Translations under genes and position numbers: made by a program
In this document: piece by piece, positions 51,573 through 60,489 of the stretch
Layout: every line of letters starts with the position of its first letter
Numbering within the stretch: the stretch's first letter is position 1
The notes under the pieces: model-generated
Databases searched by the model: none
What the model was told of the DNA's origin: nothing
Seen by the model: the letters and a program-made list of their open reading frames with translations, nothing else
Source of the DNA: Chromatiaceae bacterium
Lineage (GTDB): Bacteria > Pseudomonadota > Gammaproteobacteria > Chromatiales > Chromatiaceae
Assembly (NCBI GenBank): GCA_024235395.1
Contig: JACKMK010000001.1
Span: 62,001 to 126,000 of the forward strand
Length of the DNA: 64,000 nt
Direction of reading: 5' to 3'

Positions 51573-52237
51573 ACATCACTCACCATATCAGCGTCGAAAC
51601 CTTGCTGGCCTATTCCGCCGGCACCCTGCAAGCCCCCCTGGCGCTGGTCGTAAGCGTGCACCTGAGAATGTGCGACCAGTGCAGAACGCGCCACGCGGAC
51701 GCACTGGGTATCGGTGGAGCGATGCTCGAGGGCCTGGGTGGCCCACGGATGCCGTCGGCGGGCCTGGAGCGTTGCCGCGTCGGGATCAGGGAGCGTCTCG
51801 ATCAGGCTGAGTCGTCAACAGCGGCCGCAGCCACGGATCACGGCGGCGGTACGCGCGACCCCCTGCTCCGCCAGCTGCCGACACTGCCCGATCGCCTGCG
51901 CTGGCGGCCACTGACACGCGGTATACAGCAGGTCGCCGTGGCCATGCCGGGCCATCGCGGCAATGGTTGGGTGCGCCTGTTCCGCTTTCAACCGGGGGTG
52001 CGCGTGCCACATCACGGTCATCATGCCGAAGAGTTTTCTCTGGTCCTGCAGGGTTCCTATGTGGATGCGATCGGCCGCTACTCGGTTGGCGACCTGGCGG
52101 AACTGGATGGCAGGATCCGTCACGAGCCCGCCGTCGACAGCGTGGTCCCCTGCATCGCACTGATCGGGTCGACGGCCGGCGTGGACTTCGACCGCCCGCT
52201 GCTACGGACTGTTTCGCGGATTATCGGCATCGGTTAG
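51569..52237 (+). CDS. ChrR-like zinc-binding anti-sigma factor with cupin domain
   Basis: This is a cytoplasmic anti-sigma factor of 222 residues. The N-terminal zinc domain begins MNITHHISVETLLAYSAGTL and has the HxxxCxxC set His31, Cys35, Cys38, with His5 or His6 as fourth ligand. The C-terminal cupin has VPHHGHHAEEFSLVLQGSYVD, the metal-binding pattern of ChrR. In Rhodobacter, ChrR releases RpoE on singlet oxygen. The start overlaps the sigma stop by four bases. The open frame upstream of 51569 is a shadow of the sigma gene. Confidence 0.93.
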   Translation: MNITHHISVETLLAYSAGTLQAPLALVVSVHLRMCDQCRTRHADALGIGGAMLEGLGGPRMPSAGLERCRVGIRERLDQAESSTAAAATDHGGGTRDPLLRQLPTLPDRLRWRPLTRGIQQVAVAMPGHRGNGWVRLFRFQPGVRVPHHGHHAEEFSLVLQGSYVDAIGRYSVGDLAELDGRIRHEPAVDSVVPCIALIGSTAGVDFDRPLLRTVSRIIGIG

Positions 52238-52255
52238 CAGCGGCTCGAACCCCGT

Positions 52256-52636
52256 TCAGCGACCCGGCGCCCTGGGGAAGCGATTCAGTTGATATTGCTG
52301 CTGCAGACGAAAGTTGCGCTGCAGGCCGATCGCCTCCGGGCCCGACCGCCACCACGGCTGGTAGCGTGCACGTTCATGCTGCAACAGCAGTGCACGGCGC
52401 TGCTGTTCCTGGAGGCGGCGCTGCGCCGACAACTGGTCACGATCGGCCTGCCGCCGTGCGATCTCCTCCGTCAACGTCTCGGCGGCATCCGGGTCGCGCT
52501 GGATACGCTCCAGGACCTGCTCATTGGCACGATTGAGTTGCATGAGTTCGGCGGTGCCGCTCTGCTGGACCTCACCCCCGACTGCCGGCATGGCGCCGGC
52601 CAGGATGAGTGTCTTCAACAACGTGCGTAGAGTCAT
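52256..52636 (-). CDS. Small exported Gln/Arg-rich protein
   Basis: This is a predicted 126-residue secreted protein. The ATG at 52636 gives a signal peptide (MTLRTLLKTLILAGAMPAVGGEV); a TTG at 52690 would bury it. The mature part is helical and rich in Gln, Arg and Glu (LNRANEQVLERIQRDPDAAETLTEEIARRQADRDQLSAQRRLQEQQRRALLLQHERARYQPWW). No family was recognised. Its 3' end converges closely with the ChrR-like gene (18 bases apart). Confidence 0.6.
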   Translation of the reverse strand: MTLRTLLKTLILAGAMPAVGGEVQQSGTAELMQLNRANEQVLERIQRDPDAAETLTEEIARRQADRDQLSAQRRLQEQQRRALLLQHERARYQPWWRSGPEAIGLQRNFRLQQQYQLNRFPRAPGR

Positions 52637-52710
52637 GGTCCCGCGATCCGAGCTGACTTGATCAACCTTTGAGACAACCCTCACCCGCAATGGTTGCAGC
52701 CGGGCCGCGC

Positions 52711-54333
52711 TCAGACGCCGGTCCGGGCGTCCTCGCGCAGCATCGCCGCCGCCTTCTCGGCGATCATGATGGTCGGCGCATTCGTGTTGCCGGAGGTCAG
52801 GGTCGGCATGATCGATGCGTCGATCACGCGCAGGCCATCCACCCCGTGCACCCGCAGGCGGTCGTCGACCACCGACATCGCATCCTGGCCCATCTTGCAG
52901 GTACCGACCGGATGGAAGATGGTGGTCCCGAGGTCACCGGCGGCATCGATGAGTGCACCATCGCTGTCCACCGCGGCACCCGGCTTCCATTCGATCGGCG
53001 AATACCGGCGAAGCGCCTCGGCGGCCATGATCCGGCGCGTGAAGCGCATCGCGTCGATCGCCACCCGACGGTCCTCGTCGGTGGACATGTAGTTCACGAA
53101 GATCTCCGGATGTATCCGCTGTTCAGGGGACGCGATGCGCACGTGTCCGCGGCTGCTGGGTCGCAGGTTGCACACCGACGGGGTGATGGCGGGAAACCGG
53201 TGCAGGGGCTCGCCGAAGCGGTCGAGGCTCAGCGGCTGTACGTGCCACTCGATGTTCGGTGTCGCATAGGCCCCGCTGCTGTAGGCGAAGGCACCGAGCT
53301 GGCTGGGAGCCATGGTCAGGGGACCACTGCGAAACAGCAGGTACTCAAGCCCCATCCGCGCCTTGCCCCACAGGCTGTTGGCGGCCTGGTTCAGGGTCTC
53401 GACCCCGTGGACCTTGAACACCATGCGGATCTGCAGATGATCCTGCAGGTTTTCGCCGACCCCCGGAAGCGCATGCCGCACGGCGATATCGTGCCGGCGC
53501 AACAGGTCCGCGGGACCAATTCCAGAGAGCTGCAAGAGCTGCGGAGAACCGATCGCGCCGGCAGACAGCACCACCGCGCGCCGCGCATCGACGCGCTGGA
53601 CCTCGGAGCCGGCGATACGCAACTCGACGCCGCTCGCACGCAAACCACGCTCTGAATGTTCGAAGCGGACACGTTGCACCTCGGTATCGGTCCACACCTC
53701 GAGATTGTCACGGCCCCGTACCGGTTCGATGAACGCCTGATGGGTGTTCTGCCGCCGGCCACGATGCTGATTGACCTGGAAATAGGCACAGCCGAAGTTG
53801 TCGCCGCGGTTGAAATCACTGACCTTGGGAATGCCGCACTGTTCAGCCGCATCCCGCCAGGCGTCGAGGATCTCCCAGTCGACCCGACGCTCCTCGACAC
53901 ATACCTCGCCCTGGTCGCCGTGCAAGGCATCGGCGCCGTGTACATAGCGCTCGCTGGCCTTGAAGTACGGCAGGACGCTGTTCCAGTCCCAGCCCCGGTT
54001 GCCAAGGCCCGCCCATTCGTCGTAGTCGCGCGGCTGACCGCGCATGTAGATCATCGCATTGATCGACGAGCAGCCGCCGAGCACCCGACCACGCGCGTAG
54101 TGCAGCGAACGCCCGTTGAGTCCGGGGTCGGGACGCGTCTTGTAACACCAGTCGGTGCGCGGATTGTTGATCGTATACAGGTAGCCGACCGGGATATGGA
54201 TCCAGAAGTAGTTGTCGGCGCCGCCCGCCTCGAGCAGCAACACGCGCAAGTTACGGTCCGCCGACAGCCGGTTGGCCAGCAGGCAGCCGGCCGAGCCGGC
54301 ACCGACGATCACGTAGTCGAACACCTGTTGCAT
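52711..54333 (-). CDS. GMC-family FAD-dependent oxidoreductase (choline/alcohol dehydrogenase type)
   Basis: This is a flavoenzyme of 540 residues. The FAD Rossmann fold opens the protein (FDYVIVGAGSAGCLLANRLS, LLLEAGG). The GMC signature is ARGRVLGGCSSINAMIYMRG and the second is SAGAIGSPQLLQLSGIG. The catalytic His is in FHPVGTCKMG, followed by RVIDASIMPTLTSGNTNAPTIMIAEKAA. The start at 54333 has AGGA about ten bases upstream and removes 23 unlikely residues. There is no signal peptide. It resembles BetA and alcohol dehydrogenases, but no betaine aldehyde dehydrogenase or BetI regulator is adjacent, so the substrate is open. Confidence 0.93.
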   Translation of the reverse strand: MQQVFDYVIVGAGSAGCLLANRLSADRNLRVLLLEAGGADNYFWIHIPVGYLYTINNPRTDWCYKTRPDPGLNGRSLHYARGRVLGGCSSINAMIYMRGQPRDYDEWAGLGNRGWDWNSVLPYFKASERYVHGADALHGDQGEVCVEERRVDWEILDAWRDAAEQCGIPKVSDFNRGDNFGCAYFQVNQHRGRRQNTHQAFIEPVRGRDNLEVWTDTEVQRVRFEHSERGLRASGVELRIAGSEVQRVDARRAVVLSAGAIGSPQLLQLSGIGPADLLRRHDIAVRHALPGVGENLQDHLQIRMVFKVHGVETLNQAANSLWGKARMGLEYLLFRSGPLTMAPSQLGAFAYSSGAYATPNIEWHVQPLSLDRFGEPLHRFPAITPSVCNLRPSSRGHVRIASPEQRIHPEIFVNYMSTDEDRRVAIDAMRFTRRIMAAEALRRYSPIEWKPGAAVDSDGALIDAAGDLGTTIFHPVGTCKMGQDAMSVVDDRLRVHGVDGLRVIDASIMPTLTSGNTNAPTIMIAEKAAAMLREDARTGV

Positions 54334-54441
54334 CAGACGAGTCCTGTCGGTGCGATATATCGGGCCGTACGACACGGCGCCGCCTGCACCAGAAGATAGC
54401 AAACCGCAGCCGGCGCAGTCGCTCGGCCGGACCCGCTGCGC

Positions 54442-56277
54442 CTAAACCGCCTCCCCGTCCGCCTGCGCGTACGCCGAGATCGCCTCCAGGAAGGCCTCAC
54501 CGTACTTGCTGAGCTTGTGCTGTCCAACACCGTTGATCTCAAGCAGCGCGTCTTCGCTCATCGGCTTTTCGCGCGCCATCTGCATCAGTGTCGCGTCCCC
54601 GAAAACGATATACGGTGGCTTGCCTTCCACATCGGCGAGACGTTTGCGGACACGCCTCAACGCATCGAACAGCACCGTATCGTAGCTACCTTCGGCTCGC
54701 TCTTTGCGCCCAGCGCGGACGCGACCCTCGTCGCGAATCCGTGGTCGCGCCAATGCGAGACGAACCTCGCCCCGCAGCAGCGGCCGGGCCGCAGGCGTCA
54801 ACCGCAGCACCGAATAGTTCGCGATGTCCTGCTCCAGGTAGCCGTGATGTATCAACTGACGCAGGATCGACGTCCATTCATGCACGCCCCTGTCGCTGCC
54901 AATGCCGAACGTCGAAAGCTCGGTGTGTCCCAAGGTACGCACCCGCTCCGTATCGGCGCCACGCAACACGTCGATGACGTGCCGAATGCCAAATCGCTGA
55001 CCGACGCGATAGACGCAGGACAATGCCTTCTGCGCATCGGTCGTCGCGTCGAAACGCTCCGGCGGGTCGGTACAGACGTCGCAGTTGCCACAGTCCTCGG
55101 CCAGCTGTTCGCCGAAGTAGCCGAGCAGCACCCGGCGCCGGCAGGTCACCGACTCGGCCAGTGCGACCATGGCGTTCAGTTTGTGCAGTTCGACGCGCTG
55201 CTGCACCGCGCTTTCGTTGCCCTCGATCAGCCGTCGCGCGGTGACCACGTCCTGTGCTCCGTACAGCAGCAACGCCTCGGACGGCAGTCCGTCACGGCCC
55301 GCACGGCCGGTTTCCTGGTAATAGCCCTCGATATGCTTTGGCAGGTCGAAGTGCACGACGAACCGGACATTGGGCTTGTCGATGCCCATGCCGAATGCAA
55401 CCGTGGCCACCACGACATCGACCTCATCCCGAAGGAACCGATCCTGAACCTGTTCCCGCGTACCACTGGGCATGCCGGCATGATAGGCCGCGGCGCGTAC
55501 GCCCTCCGCGGCGAGCTTGTGAGCGACTTCCTCGACGCGTTTTCGCGACAATGCGTAGACGATGCCGGCCTGATCTTGATGCTCCGTCACAAAACGCAAA
55601 AGCTGCTCGAACGGCTTGTGCTTGTCGAGCACGCGATACCGGATGTTTGGGCGATCGAAACCACTTACGTAGTGCGCGGCCGTCTCGAGTCGCAGGACGC
55701 GCACGATGTCTTGCCGTGTCTGTGCATCGGCAGTTGCCGTGAGCGCAACCAGGGGAACCTCCGGGAACCGGTCGCGCACGCTGCCGAGCGCCGCATACTC
55801 CGGTCGGAAATCGTGTCCCCACTGGGAGACGCAATGCGCCTCGTCGATCGCGAACAACCCGATGTGGACTTCCTGGAGGCGCTCCAGGAATCCGTCGGAC
55901 AAGAGCCGTTCCGGACTGACGTACAGCAGGTCGAGTTCACCGGCATGCAGGCGCGCCAACACCTCGCGTGCGCCACGCTCATCCTGGCTCGAGTTGTAGA
56001 ACGCCGCGGCAACGCCGTTGGCGTTCAGTGCGTCGACCTGGTCCTTCATCAACGACAGCAGCGGCGAAACGACGATACCCACACCGGCCCGGTGCAATGC
56101 CGGGATCTGGTAGCACAGCGATTTTCCGCCGCCGGTCGGCATCAGTACGAAGGCGTCCCGGCCTGAGATCAGATCTTCGACAATCGATTGTTGATGCGGT
56201 CGGAACGCGGTGTAGCCGAACACGTCGCCGAGGGTTTGCTGGATCGTCGAGCGAGCTTTCGAACGGCTACCCGTCAT
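54442..56277 (-). CDS. recQ: ATP-dependent DNA helicase RecQ
   Basis: This is a 3'-5' DNA helicase in recombination and fork repair, 611 residues. Motifs: FGYTAFRPHQQSIVEDLI (motif 0), MPTGGGKSLCYQ (Walker A), AIDEAHCVSQWGHDFRPEY (DEAH plus aromatic-rich loop) and ETGRAGRDGLPSEALLLY (motif VI). The RQC zinc site is CRRRVLLGYFGEQLAEDCGNCDVC. A winged helix (DVLRGADTERVRTLGHTELSTFGIG) and a C-terminal HRDC (LFDALRRVRKRLADVEGKPPYIVFGDATLMQMA) complete the standard layout. ATG 56277 has AGGG upstream; a TTG at 56325 is less likely. Confidence 0.96.
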   Translation of the reverse strand: MTGSRSKARSTIQQTLGDVFGYTAFRPHQQSIVEDLISGRDAFVLMPTGGGKSLCYQIPALHRAGVGIVVSPLLSLMKDQVDALNANGVAAAFYNSSQDERGAREVLARLHAGELDLLYVSPERLLSDGFLERLQEVHIGLFAIDEAHCVSQWGHDFRPEYAALGSVRDRFPEVPLVALTATADAQTRQDIVRVLRLETAAHYVSGFDRPNIRYRVLDKHKPFEQLLRFVTEHQDQAGIVYALSRKRVEEVAHKLAAEGVRAAAYHAGMPSGTREQVQDRFLRDEVDVVVATVAFGMGIDKPNVRFVVHFDLPKHIEGYYQETGRAGRDGLPSEALLLYGAQDVVTARRLIEGNESAVQQRVELHKLNAMVALAESVTCRRRVLLGYFGEQLAEDCGNCDVCTDPPERFDATTDAQKALSCVYRVGQRFGIRHVIDVLRGADTERVRTLGHTELSTFGIGSDRGVHEWTSILRQLIHHGYLEQDIANYSVLRLTPAARPLLRGEVRLALARPRIRDEGRVRAGRKERAEGSYDTVLFDALRRVRKRLADVEGKPPYIVFGDATLMQMAREKPMSEDALLEINGVGQHKLSKYGEAFLEAISAYAQADGEAV

Positions 56278-56350
56278 CGGCCGTACCCTGACCGGCGAAG
56301 GTCGGATGGTCGGCGATGTCTGCAATGGTGGAAATCGATCGCTGCCGTCA

Positions 56351-57688
56351 TCACAGGTAACGCAGGTAGATGTACAGGCTGCTGACCGCGATCCCGAGGA
56401 TCATCAGCGGAAACGCCGCGAGGGTGAAGGCGAGAAATCCGATCGGCTGCTGCGATCGCTCGGCAAATCCGGCAACAATGAGATTGGCACTGGCGCCGAC
56501 AAGGGAGCCGTTGCCGCCGAGGCAGGCTCCGAGCGCCAGCGACCACCACAACGGCATCAGGTTCTCGGCACCGCCGAATGTCGGTGCCATCGACTTGATC
56601 AGGGGAATCGTCGTCGCGACGAAAGGAATGTTGTCTACGACTGCCGAAGCGACTGCAGAGCCCCATAAGATTGCCATCGCCGTCACGGTGAGGTCACCAC
56701 CCGTCAGGCGCAGAATGCCCTCGGCCAGCATCGTCAGCAGACCGGTTCTCTCGAGGGCATGCACCACCACGAACAGGCCGACGAAAAAGAAGATCGTCAC
56801 CCATTCGACCTCGGCAAAGGTCGCGTGTACCGACTTGGTCTGTGCGGCGGCATGCCTGCCGAGGTTATCCAACAGCAGGAGCAGAGCTGCACCGGCGAGC
56901 GCTATCGTCGATGGCTGCTTGTCGATGAAATGCGACAGAGCAAAACCGAGAATGACCAGTGCCAGCACGGCCAACGACTTGATCAACAGCACCTTGTCGG
57001 TGATGGCCTCACGTTCTTTGTAGTTCATCACGCGTTGCCGGCTTTCGTCGCTCGCATGCAGATGGCGCCCCCAGATCCAGTACACCGGCACCATCGTGAC
57101 CAGCATGACGATCACAGCCGCGGGTGCCGTGTGAACGATGAAATCGTTGAAGCTCAGTCCCACAGAAGACCCGATCATGATGTTGGGCGGATCACCGATC
57201 AGCGTTGCAGCCCCCCCGATGTTCGATGCAAATATCTCGACAAAAAGGTACGGATAGGCCTTGACACCGAGTGCCTCGGTGATGAGCAGCGTGACCGGAG
57301 CGATCAACAGTACCGTCGTGACATTGTCCAGCAAGGCCGACAGCACCGCGGTGACCAGCGACAGCATCAGCAGTATGCCCCAGGGTTGCGCCTTGACCTT
57401 TTTCGCCGACCATACCGCCAGGTACTGAAACACGCCGGAACGACGCGTGATCGCGACGATCACCATCATCCCGGTCAACAGGCCAATGGTGTTGAAATCG
57501 ACCCCGTCGACCGCGTGCTGTTCGCTGATCACCCCGGCGAGCACCATGATTGCAGCCGCACTGGTCGCGACGATCGCGCGATTGATGCGTTCGCTCATGA
57601 TCAACGCGTAGGTCACCACGAACAGGCTGCCCGCAAACCAAACGGGGTCCCAGCCGAAGATCAACTGAGGTGTATCGACTGCGTGCAT
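56351..57688 (-). CDS. ArsB/NhaD (ion transporter superfamily) membrane transporter
   Basis: This is an inner-membrane carrier of 445 residues with about 11-12 helices. Family markers are LLDNVTTVLLIAPVTLLI, SNIGGAATLIGDPPNIMIGSS and the mirrored second half VVDNIPFVATTIPLIKS and GACLGGNGSLVGASANLIVAG. This two-hairpin layout is shared by ArsB arsenite, NhaD Na+/H+ and SLC13-like anion carriers. The start at 57688 has a perfect AGGAGG upstream. It lies one base after the CBS-domain gene, so that protein may regulate it. The nearby divergent Mrp operon makes Na+/H+ exchange an attractive guess; the substrate is not provable from the sequence. Confidence 0.88.
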   Translation of the reverse strand: MHAVDTPQLIFGWDPVWFAGSLFVVTYALIMSERINRAIVATSAAAIMVLAGVISEQHAVDGVDFNTIGLLTGMMVIVAITRRSGVFQYLAVWSAKKVKAQPWGILLMLSLVTAVLSALLDNVTTVLLIAPVTLLITEALGVKAYPYLFVEIFASNIGGAATLIGDPPNIMIGSSVGLSFNDFIVHTAPAAVIVMLVTMVPVYWIWGRHLHASDESRQRVMNYKEREAITDKVLLIKSLAVLALVILGFALSHFIDKQPSTIALAGAALLLLLDNLGRHAAAQTKSVHATFAEVEWVTIFFFVGLFVVVHALERTGLLTMLAEGILRLTGGDLTVTAMAILWGSAVASAVVDNIPFVATTIPLIKSMAPTFGGAENLMPLWWSLALGACLGGNGSLVGASANLIVAGFAERSQQPIGFLAFTLAAFPLMILGIAVSSLYIYLRYL

Positions 57689-57689
57689 G

Positions 57690-58148
57690 TCAGTCCTCCT
57701 GCTCGAGAATGCGCCTACCGACATCCCAGTAGGAGATCATCCCCACCAGGCGGCAGGTGCCCGGCTCGACGACCGGCACGCTGGCGCGAGTGCGATAGAG
57801 CGCAAGCAGGGTCTCCACCAGCGGCGTATCCGGATTTACGGCGACCGCCTCGTCGTTCATGAACGCGCGCACCGGCTGTTGCTCCACGCCAGCCAGCCGG
57901 CGTCGCAGGTCATGTAGGTCGTCGGATACGAAAGGCGCGGTGGTCAGTCCCTTCTCCAGGATGACCGCGGGCGGCAACACCATTTTCAGCAGCACGTTGA
58001 CGCCGAAGACGCCCAGGTAGCAGCCGTCTTCGTCCACCACCGGCAGACTGCGGTAGCGGTGTTGCATAATGATTTCAATCGCTTTCGCCACCGTTTCGTC
58101 GGCGCGCATCACCGACGGATGGGGGTCCATGACCAGTCTGGCCGTCAT
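57690..58148 (-). CDS. CBS-domain pair protein
   Basis: This is a 152-residue cytoplasmic protein made of two CBS motifs: VMDPHPSVMRADETVAKAIEIIMQHRYRSLPVVDEDGCYLGVFG and FMNDEAVAVNPDTPLVETLLALYRTRASVPVVEPGTCRLVGMISYWDV. CBS pairs bind adenosine nucleotides and gate transporters or enzymes. The start at 58148 has GGAGGGA about eight bases upstream. The stop falls one base before the ArsB/NhaD transporter start, so the two are translated together and probably work together. It is divergent from the Mrp operon. Confidence 0.9.
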   Translation of the reverse strand: MTARLVMDPHPSVMRADETVAKAIEIIMQHRYRSLPVVDEDGCYLGVFGVNVLLKMVLPPAVILEKGLTTAPFVSDDLHDLRRRLAGVEQQPVRAFMNDEAVAVNPDTPLVETLLALYRTRASVPVVEPGTCRLVGMISYWDVGRRILEQED

Positions 58149-58447
58149 CGTTGCTTCCCTCCGGCAACCGGTCACCCGGGGCACCCACTATGCCTCTTTA
58201 CTTTGCCCGGTTTCCGCTACAATAGTAACGGACAAATACGGCGGCAGCGGTTGTTTGAACGGCCCGCCAGCCAGGGCACGCTTGGCCGGCCTCCTGGCAA
58301 TTAACCTGAGTCAATGCGAACGGGACCCCAAGTATCCGGGGCGGACGTGTTGCGCCGATGTTGAGGAGCGGCTGCGTTGCATCGATCGGACCACGCACGG
58401 TATCGGCTTGAATTGAGGCAGGCTGGCACTGAGGGGACATCCCTGCG

Positions 58448-58945
58448 TTGAACAACCCAAAGGTCTTCGTCAATCTCTGGTTGACCCTGATGGCGATCTG
58501 GCTGATCGCCAACGCCTCGCTGCAGTTCCAGGTCGTCGCAAGCGGCGTGCTGCTCGCGACGTTGCTCAGTCTGGTGATGGTGCGATTCAGCGCCGCCTAT
58601 GCAGAAGTGAATCTCACGCCGAGGGCGCTGCTGTATTATCTGCGCTACCTGGCCGTGTTCACCTGGGAGCTGATCCGCGCGAACCTGAATGTCGCGCGAC
58701 TGGTGTTTTCGCCGCGCATCGACATCCACCCGGGCATCGTCGAGATCAAGACCAATCTGAAGACGCGCACCGGACGCCTGGTGCTCGCCAACTCGATCAC
58801 GCTGACTCCCGGCACCCTGGTGGTCGATATCCGTGACGACACCCTGTTCGTGCACTGGATCGACGTGCAGAGCGTCGATCCGGAGGCCGCGACGCGGGCG
58901 ATTGCGGCGCGCTTCGAACGTTACCTGAGCGTGATCTATGGCTGA
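58448..58945 (+). CDS. mnhE: Na+/H+ antiporter (Mrp/Mnh-type) subunit E
   Basis: This is the small accessory subunit of the multi-subunit cation/proton antiporter, 165 residues. It begins MNNPKVFVNLWLTLMAIWLIANASL and has the family stretch FTWELIRANLNVARLVF, followed by TRTGRLVLANSITLTPGTLVVDIRDDTLFVHWIDV. The start is an unusual TTG; GAGGGG lies about 11 bases upstream. It is the first gene of the operon and overlaps subunit F by eight bases. Function is with F, G, B, C and D in the inner membrane, controlling Na+, K+ and pH. Confidence 0.9.
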   Translation: MNNPKVFVNLWLTLMAIWLIANASLQFQVVASGVLLATLLSLVMVRFSAAYAEVNLTPRALLYYLRYLAVFTWELIRANLNVARLVFSPRIDIHPGIVEIKTNLKTRTGRLVLANSITLTPGTLVVDIRDDTLFVHWIDVQSVDPEAATRAIAARFERYLSVIYG

Positions 58946-59198
58946 CCTGGTACTGAATCTCGCCTTCGTGCTGATTGGCTTCGCCATCCTGTTCGGCGTC
59001 ATCCGACTGGTAAAAGGCGAAACCGAGACCGACCGGATCATTGCCGTCGATTTGATCACCATCGTCTGCATGTCGGTGATCGTGCTGCTCGCCCACCTGT
59101 CGGAACGGTTCATTTATGTCGATGTCGCGATCGTGTACGGTCTGTTGAGTTTTCTGGGGGTACTGGCGGTGGCGCGTTATCTCGAGCGAGGCATCTGA
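58938..59198 (+). CDS. mnhF: Na+/H+ antiporter (Mrp/Mnh-type) subunit F
   Basis: This is an 86-residue membrane protein with three helices, typical of MnhF/MrpF: ADLVLNLAFVLIGFAILFGVIRLVKGETETDRIIAVDLITIVCMSVIVLLA. The TDRIIAVD stretch is the family marker. It overlaps subunit E by eight bases and the next gene by one base (stop/start ATGA type), so the operon is translationally coupled throughout. Confidence 0.92.
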   Translation: MADLVLNLAFVLIGFAILFGVIRLVKGETETDRIIAVDLITIVCMSVIVLLAHLSERFIYVDVAIVYGLLSFLGVLAVARYLERGI

Positions 59199-59458
59199 TG
59201 GATCCGACGCTGTTGCTGACCCTGCTTCTTTGTGCCGGGATCCTGGTCGGGGGCATCGCGGCCGTCAGCCTCGGCAACGTGGTCAGCGCAGTGATTGCCG
59301 CGGGCCTGACCAGCCTGTTCGCCTCGGTGACCTACGTGATCCTGTCTGCGCCGGACGTCGCGATGACCGAGGCGTCGATCGGCAGCGGCCTGTCCACCGC
59401 GATCTTTCTGTACGCGATCAACCGCACGCGTCGCCGGGAGCGCGAAGACGATGATTGA
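59198..59458 (+). CDS. DUF4040 / MbhD-like antiporter subunit
   Basis: This is an 86-residue membrane protein with three helices. VSAVIAAGLTSLFASVTYVILSAPDVAMTEASIGSGLSTAIFLYAI carries the APDVAMTEA motif of DUF4040/MbhD. In classical Mrp systems this segment is part of the C-terminus of the large MrpA; in archaeal Mbh-type and related modules it is a separate gene, as here. It overlaps F by one base and G by eight. Confidence 0.9.
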   Translation: MDPTLLLTLLLCAGILVGGIAAVSLGNVVSAVIAAGLTSLFASVTYVILSAPDVAMTEASIGSGLSTAIFLYAINRTRRREREDDD

Positions 59459-59786
59459 GCTGCTCGGCAATCTGGTGATCCTCGGCGGCGCGGTCTTTCT
59501 GTTCGCAGCCGGACTCGGTGTGCTGCGCATGCCGGACAGCTACAACCGCATCCAGACCGGCACCAAGGCATCGACGCTGGGCACCATTTTGGTGCTCATC
59601 GGCCTGTGTTTCCACCATCCCGACTGGATCGGGAAGATGCTTCTGCTGGTGTTTTTCGTGCTGTTGACCAACCCGATCTCCTCGCACGCCCTGGCACGCG
59701 CTTCGCATAGTCGGCGAATACCACGCAGCGAGAAGACCGTCGTCGACCGGCTCGAAGAGTTGGAAAACCGCGTGGAAGAGGTATAG
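59451..59786 (+). CDS. mnhG: Na+/H+ antiporter (Mrp/Mnh-type) subunit G
   Basis: This is a 111-residue membrane protein with three helices: LLGNLVILGGAVFLFAAGLGVLRMPDSYNRIQTGTKASTLGTILVLIGL. LRMPDxYxRxxxxTKAxTLG is the MnhG signature. A charged C-terminal tail (RRIPRSEKTVVDRLEELENRVEEV) follows. It starts within the end of the DUF4040 gene and is followed 10 bases later by subunit B. Confidence 0.93.
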   Translation: MIELLGNLVILGGAVFLFAAGLGVLRMPDSYNRIQTGTKASTLGTILVLIGLCFHHPDWIGKMLLLVFFVLLTNPISSHALARASHSRRIPRSEKTVVDRLEELENRVEEV

Positions 59787-59796
59787 ACACCCCGAC

Positions 59797-60489
59797 ATGG
59801 CAAAACGCCTGCTGATCGTTCTGACCCTGTTCCTGCTGGCCTCGATGTTCTGGCAGGCGATCTCCCACTATACCGAGAAGACGGCGCTTTCTCCGCTGGC
59901 GACGCGCTATGTCACCCAGGGGCCGGACGAACTGGGGGCGCAAAACCTGGTGACCGCGGTTGTCGTGACCTATCGCGGACTCGACACCCTGGGCGAGGTC
60001 ACGGTGCTGTTCCTGTCGGCAGCGGCGGTCGGTCTGCTGCTGACGCTCGGTGGCCGGGAGGCGGCGGAACAACCGCCGACCCCTGCGAGCGAGCTGGTCC
60101 AGACGGCGGTGCAGTATCTGTTCCCGATCGTGCTGCTATTCGGGATATACATCTTCGCCAACGGTCACCTGACGCCCGGCGGTGGCTTCCAGGGCGGCGC
60201 AGTGATCGCTTCGGCGACCCTGCTGCTGTTCCTTGCACTGCCGCTTTCACGCCTGCGCCACATGCTGCTGTCACTGACCGAGTCGCTGTCGGGATTCGGA
60301 TATGTCGTGATCGGCGTACTCGGACTGGTCCTGGCCGGTGGTTTCCTCGACAACCGGGCGCTGCCGCTCGGTGAGTACGGCCATCTGTTCAGTGCCGGTG
60401 CCATTCCGGTGATCTACGTATTCATCGGCCTCAAGGTCGGTACCGAACTGAGTGCCGTCCTCGAACACTTCAAGGGCGATTCGCAATGA
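59797..60489 (+). CDS. mnhB: Na+/H+ antiporter (Mrp/Mnh-type) subunit B, with MbhE-like N-terminus
   Basis: This is a 230-residue membrane protein. The C-terminal half is the MnhB domain (SELVQTAVQYLFPIVLLFGIYIFANGHLTPGGGFQGGAVIASATLLLFLALPL), with the GHxxPGGGFQGG motif. The N-terminal half (LLIVLTLFLLASMFWQAISHY ... LGAQNLVTAVVVTYRGLDTLGEVTVLFLSAAAVGLLL) resembles MbhE, which in classical systems belongs to MrpA. It overlaps subunit C by four bases. Confidence 0.92.
   Translation: MAKRLLIVLTLFLLASMFWQAISHYTEKTALSPLATRYVTQGPDELGAQNLVTAVVVTYRGLDTLGEVTVLFLSAAAVGLLLTLGGREAAEQPPTPASELVQTAVQYLFPIVLLFGIYIFANGHLTPGGGFQGGAVIASATLLLFLALPLSRLRHMLLSLTESLSGFGYVVIGVLGLVLAGGFLDNRALPLGEYGHLFSAGAIPVIYVFIGLKVGTELSAVLEHFKGDSQ

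Noticed and set aside
58195..58223. Sigma-70 promoter (TACAAT at 58218-58223) before the antiporter operon
   Set aside because: The -10 is good but the -35 at correct spacing (TCTTTA) is poor; not strong enough to list.
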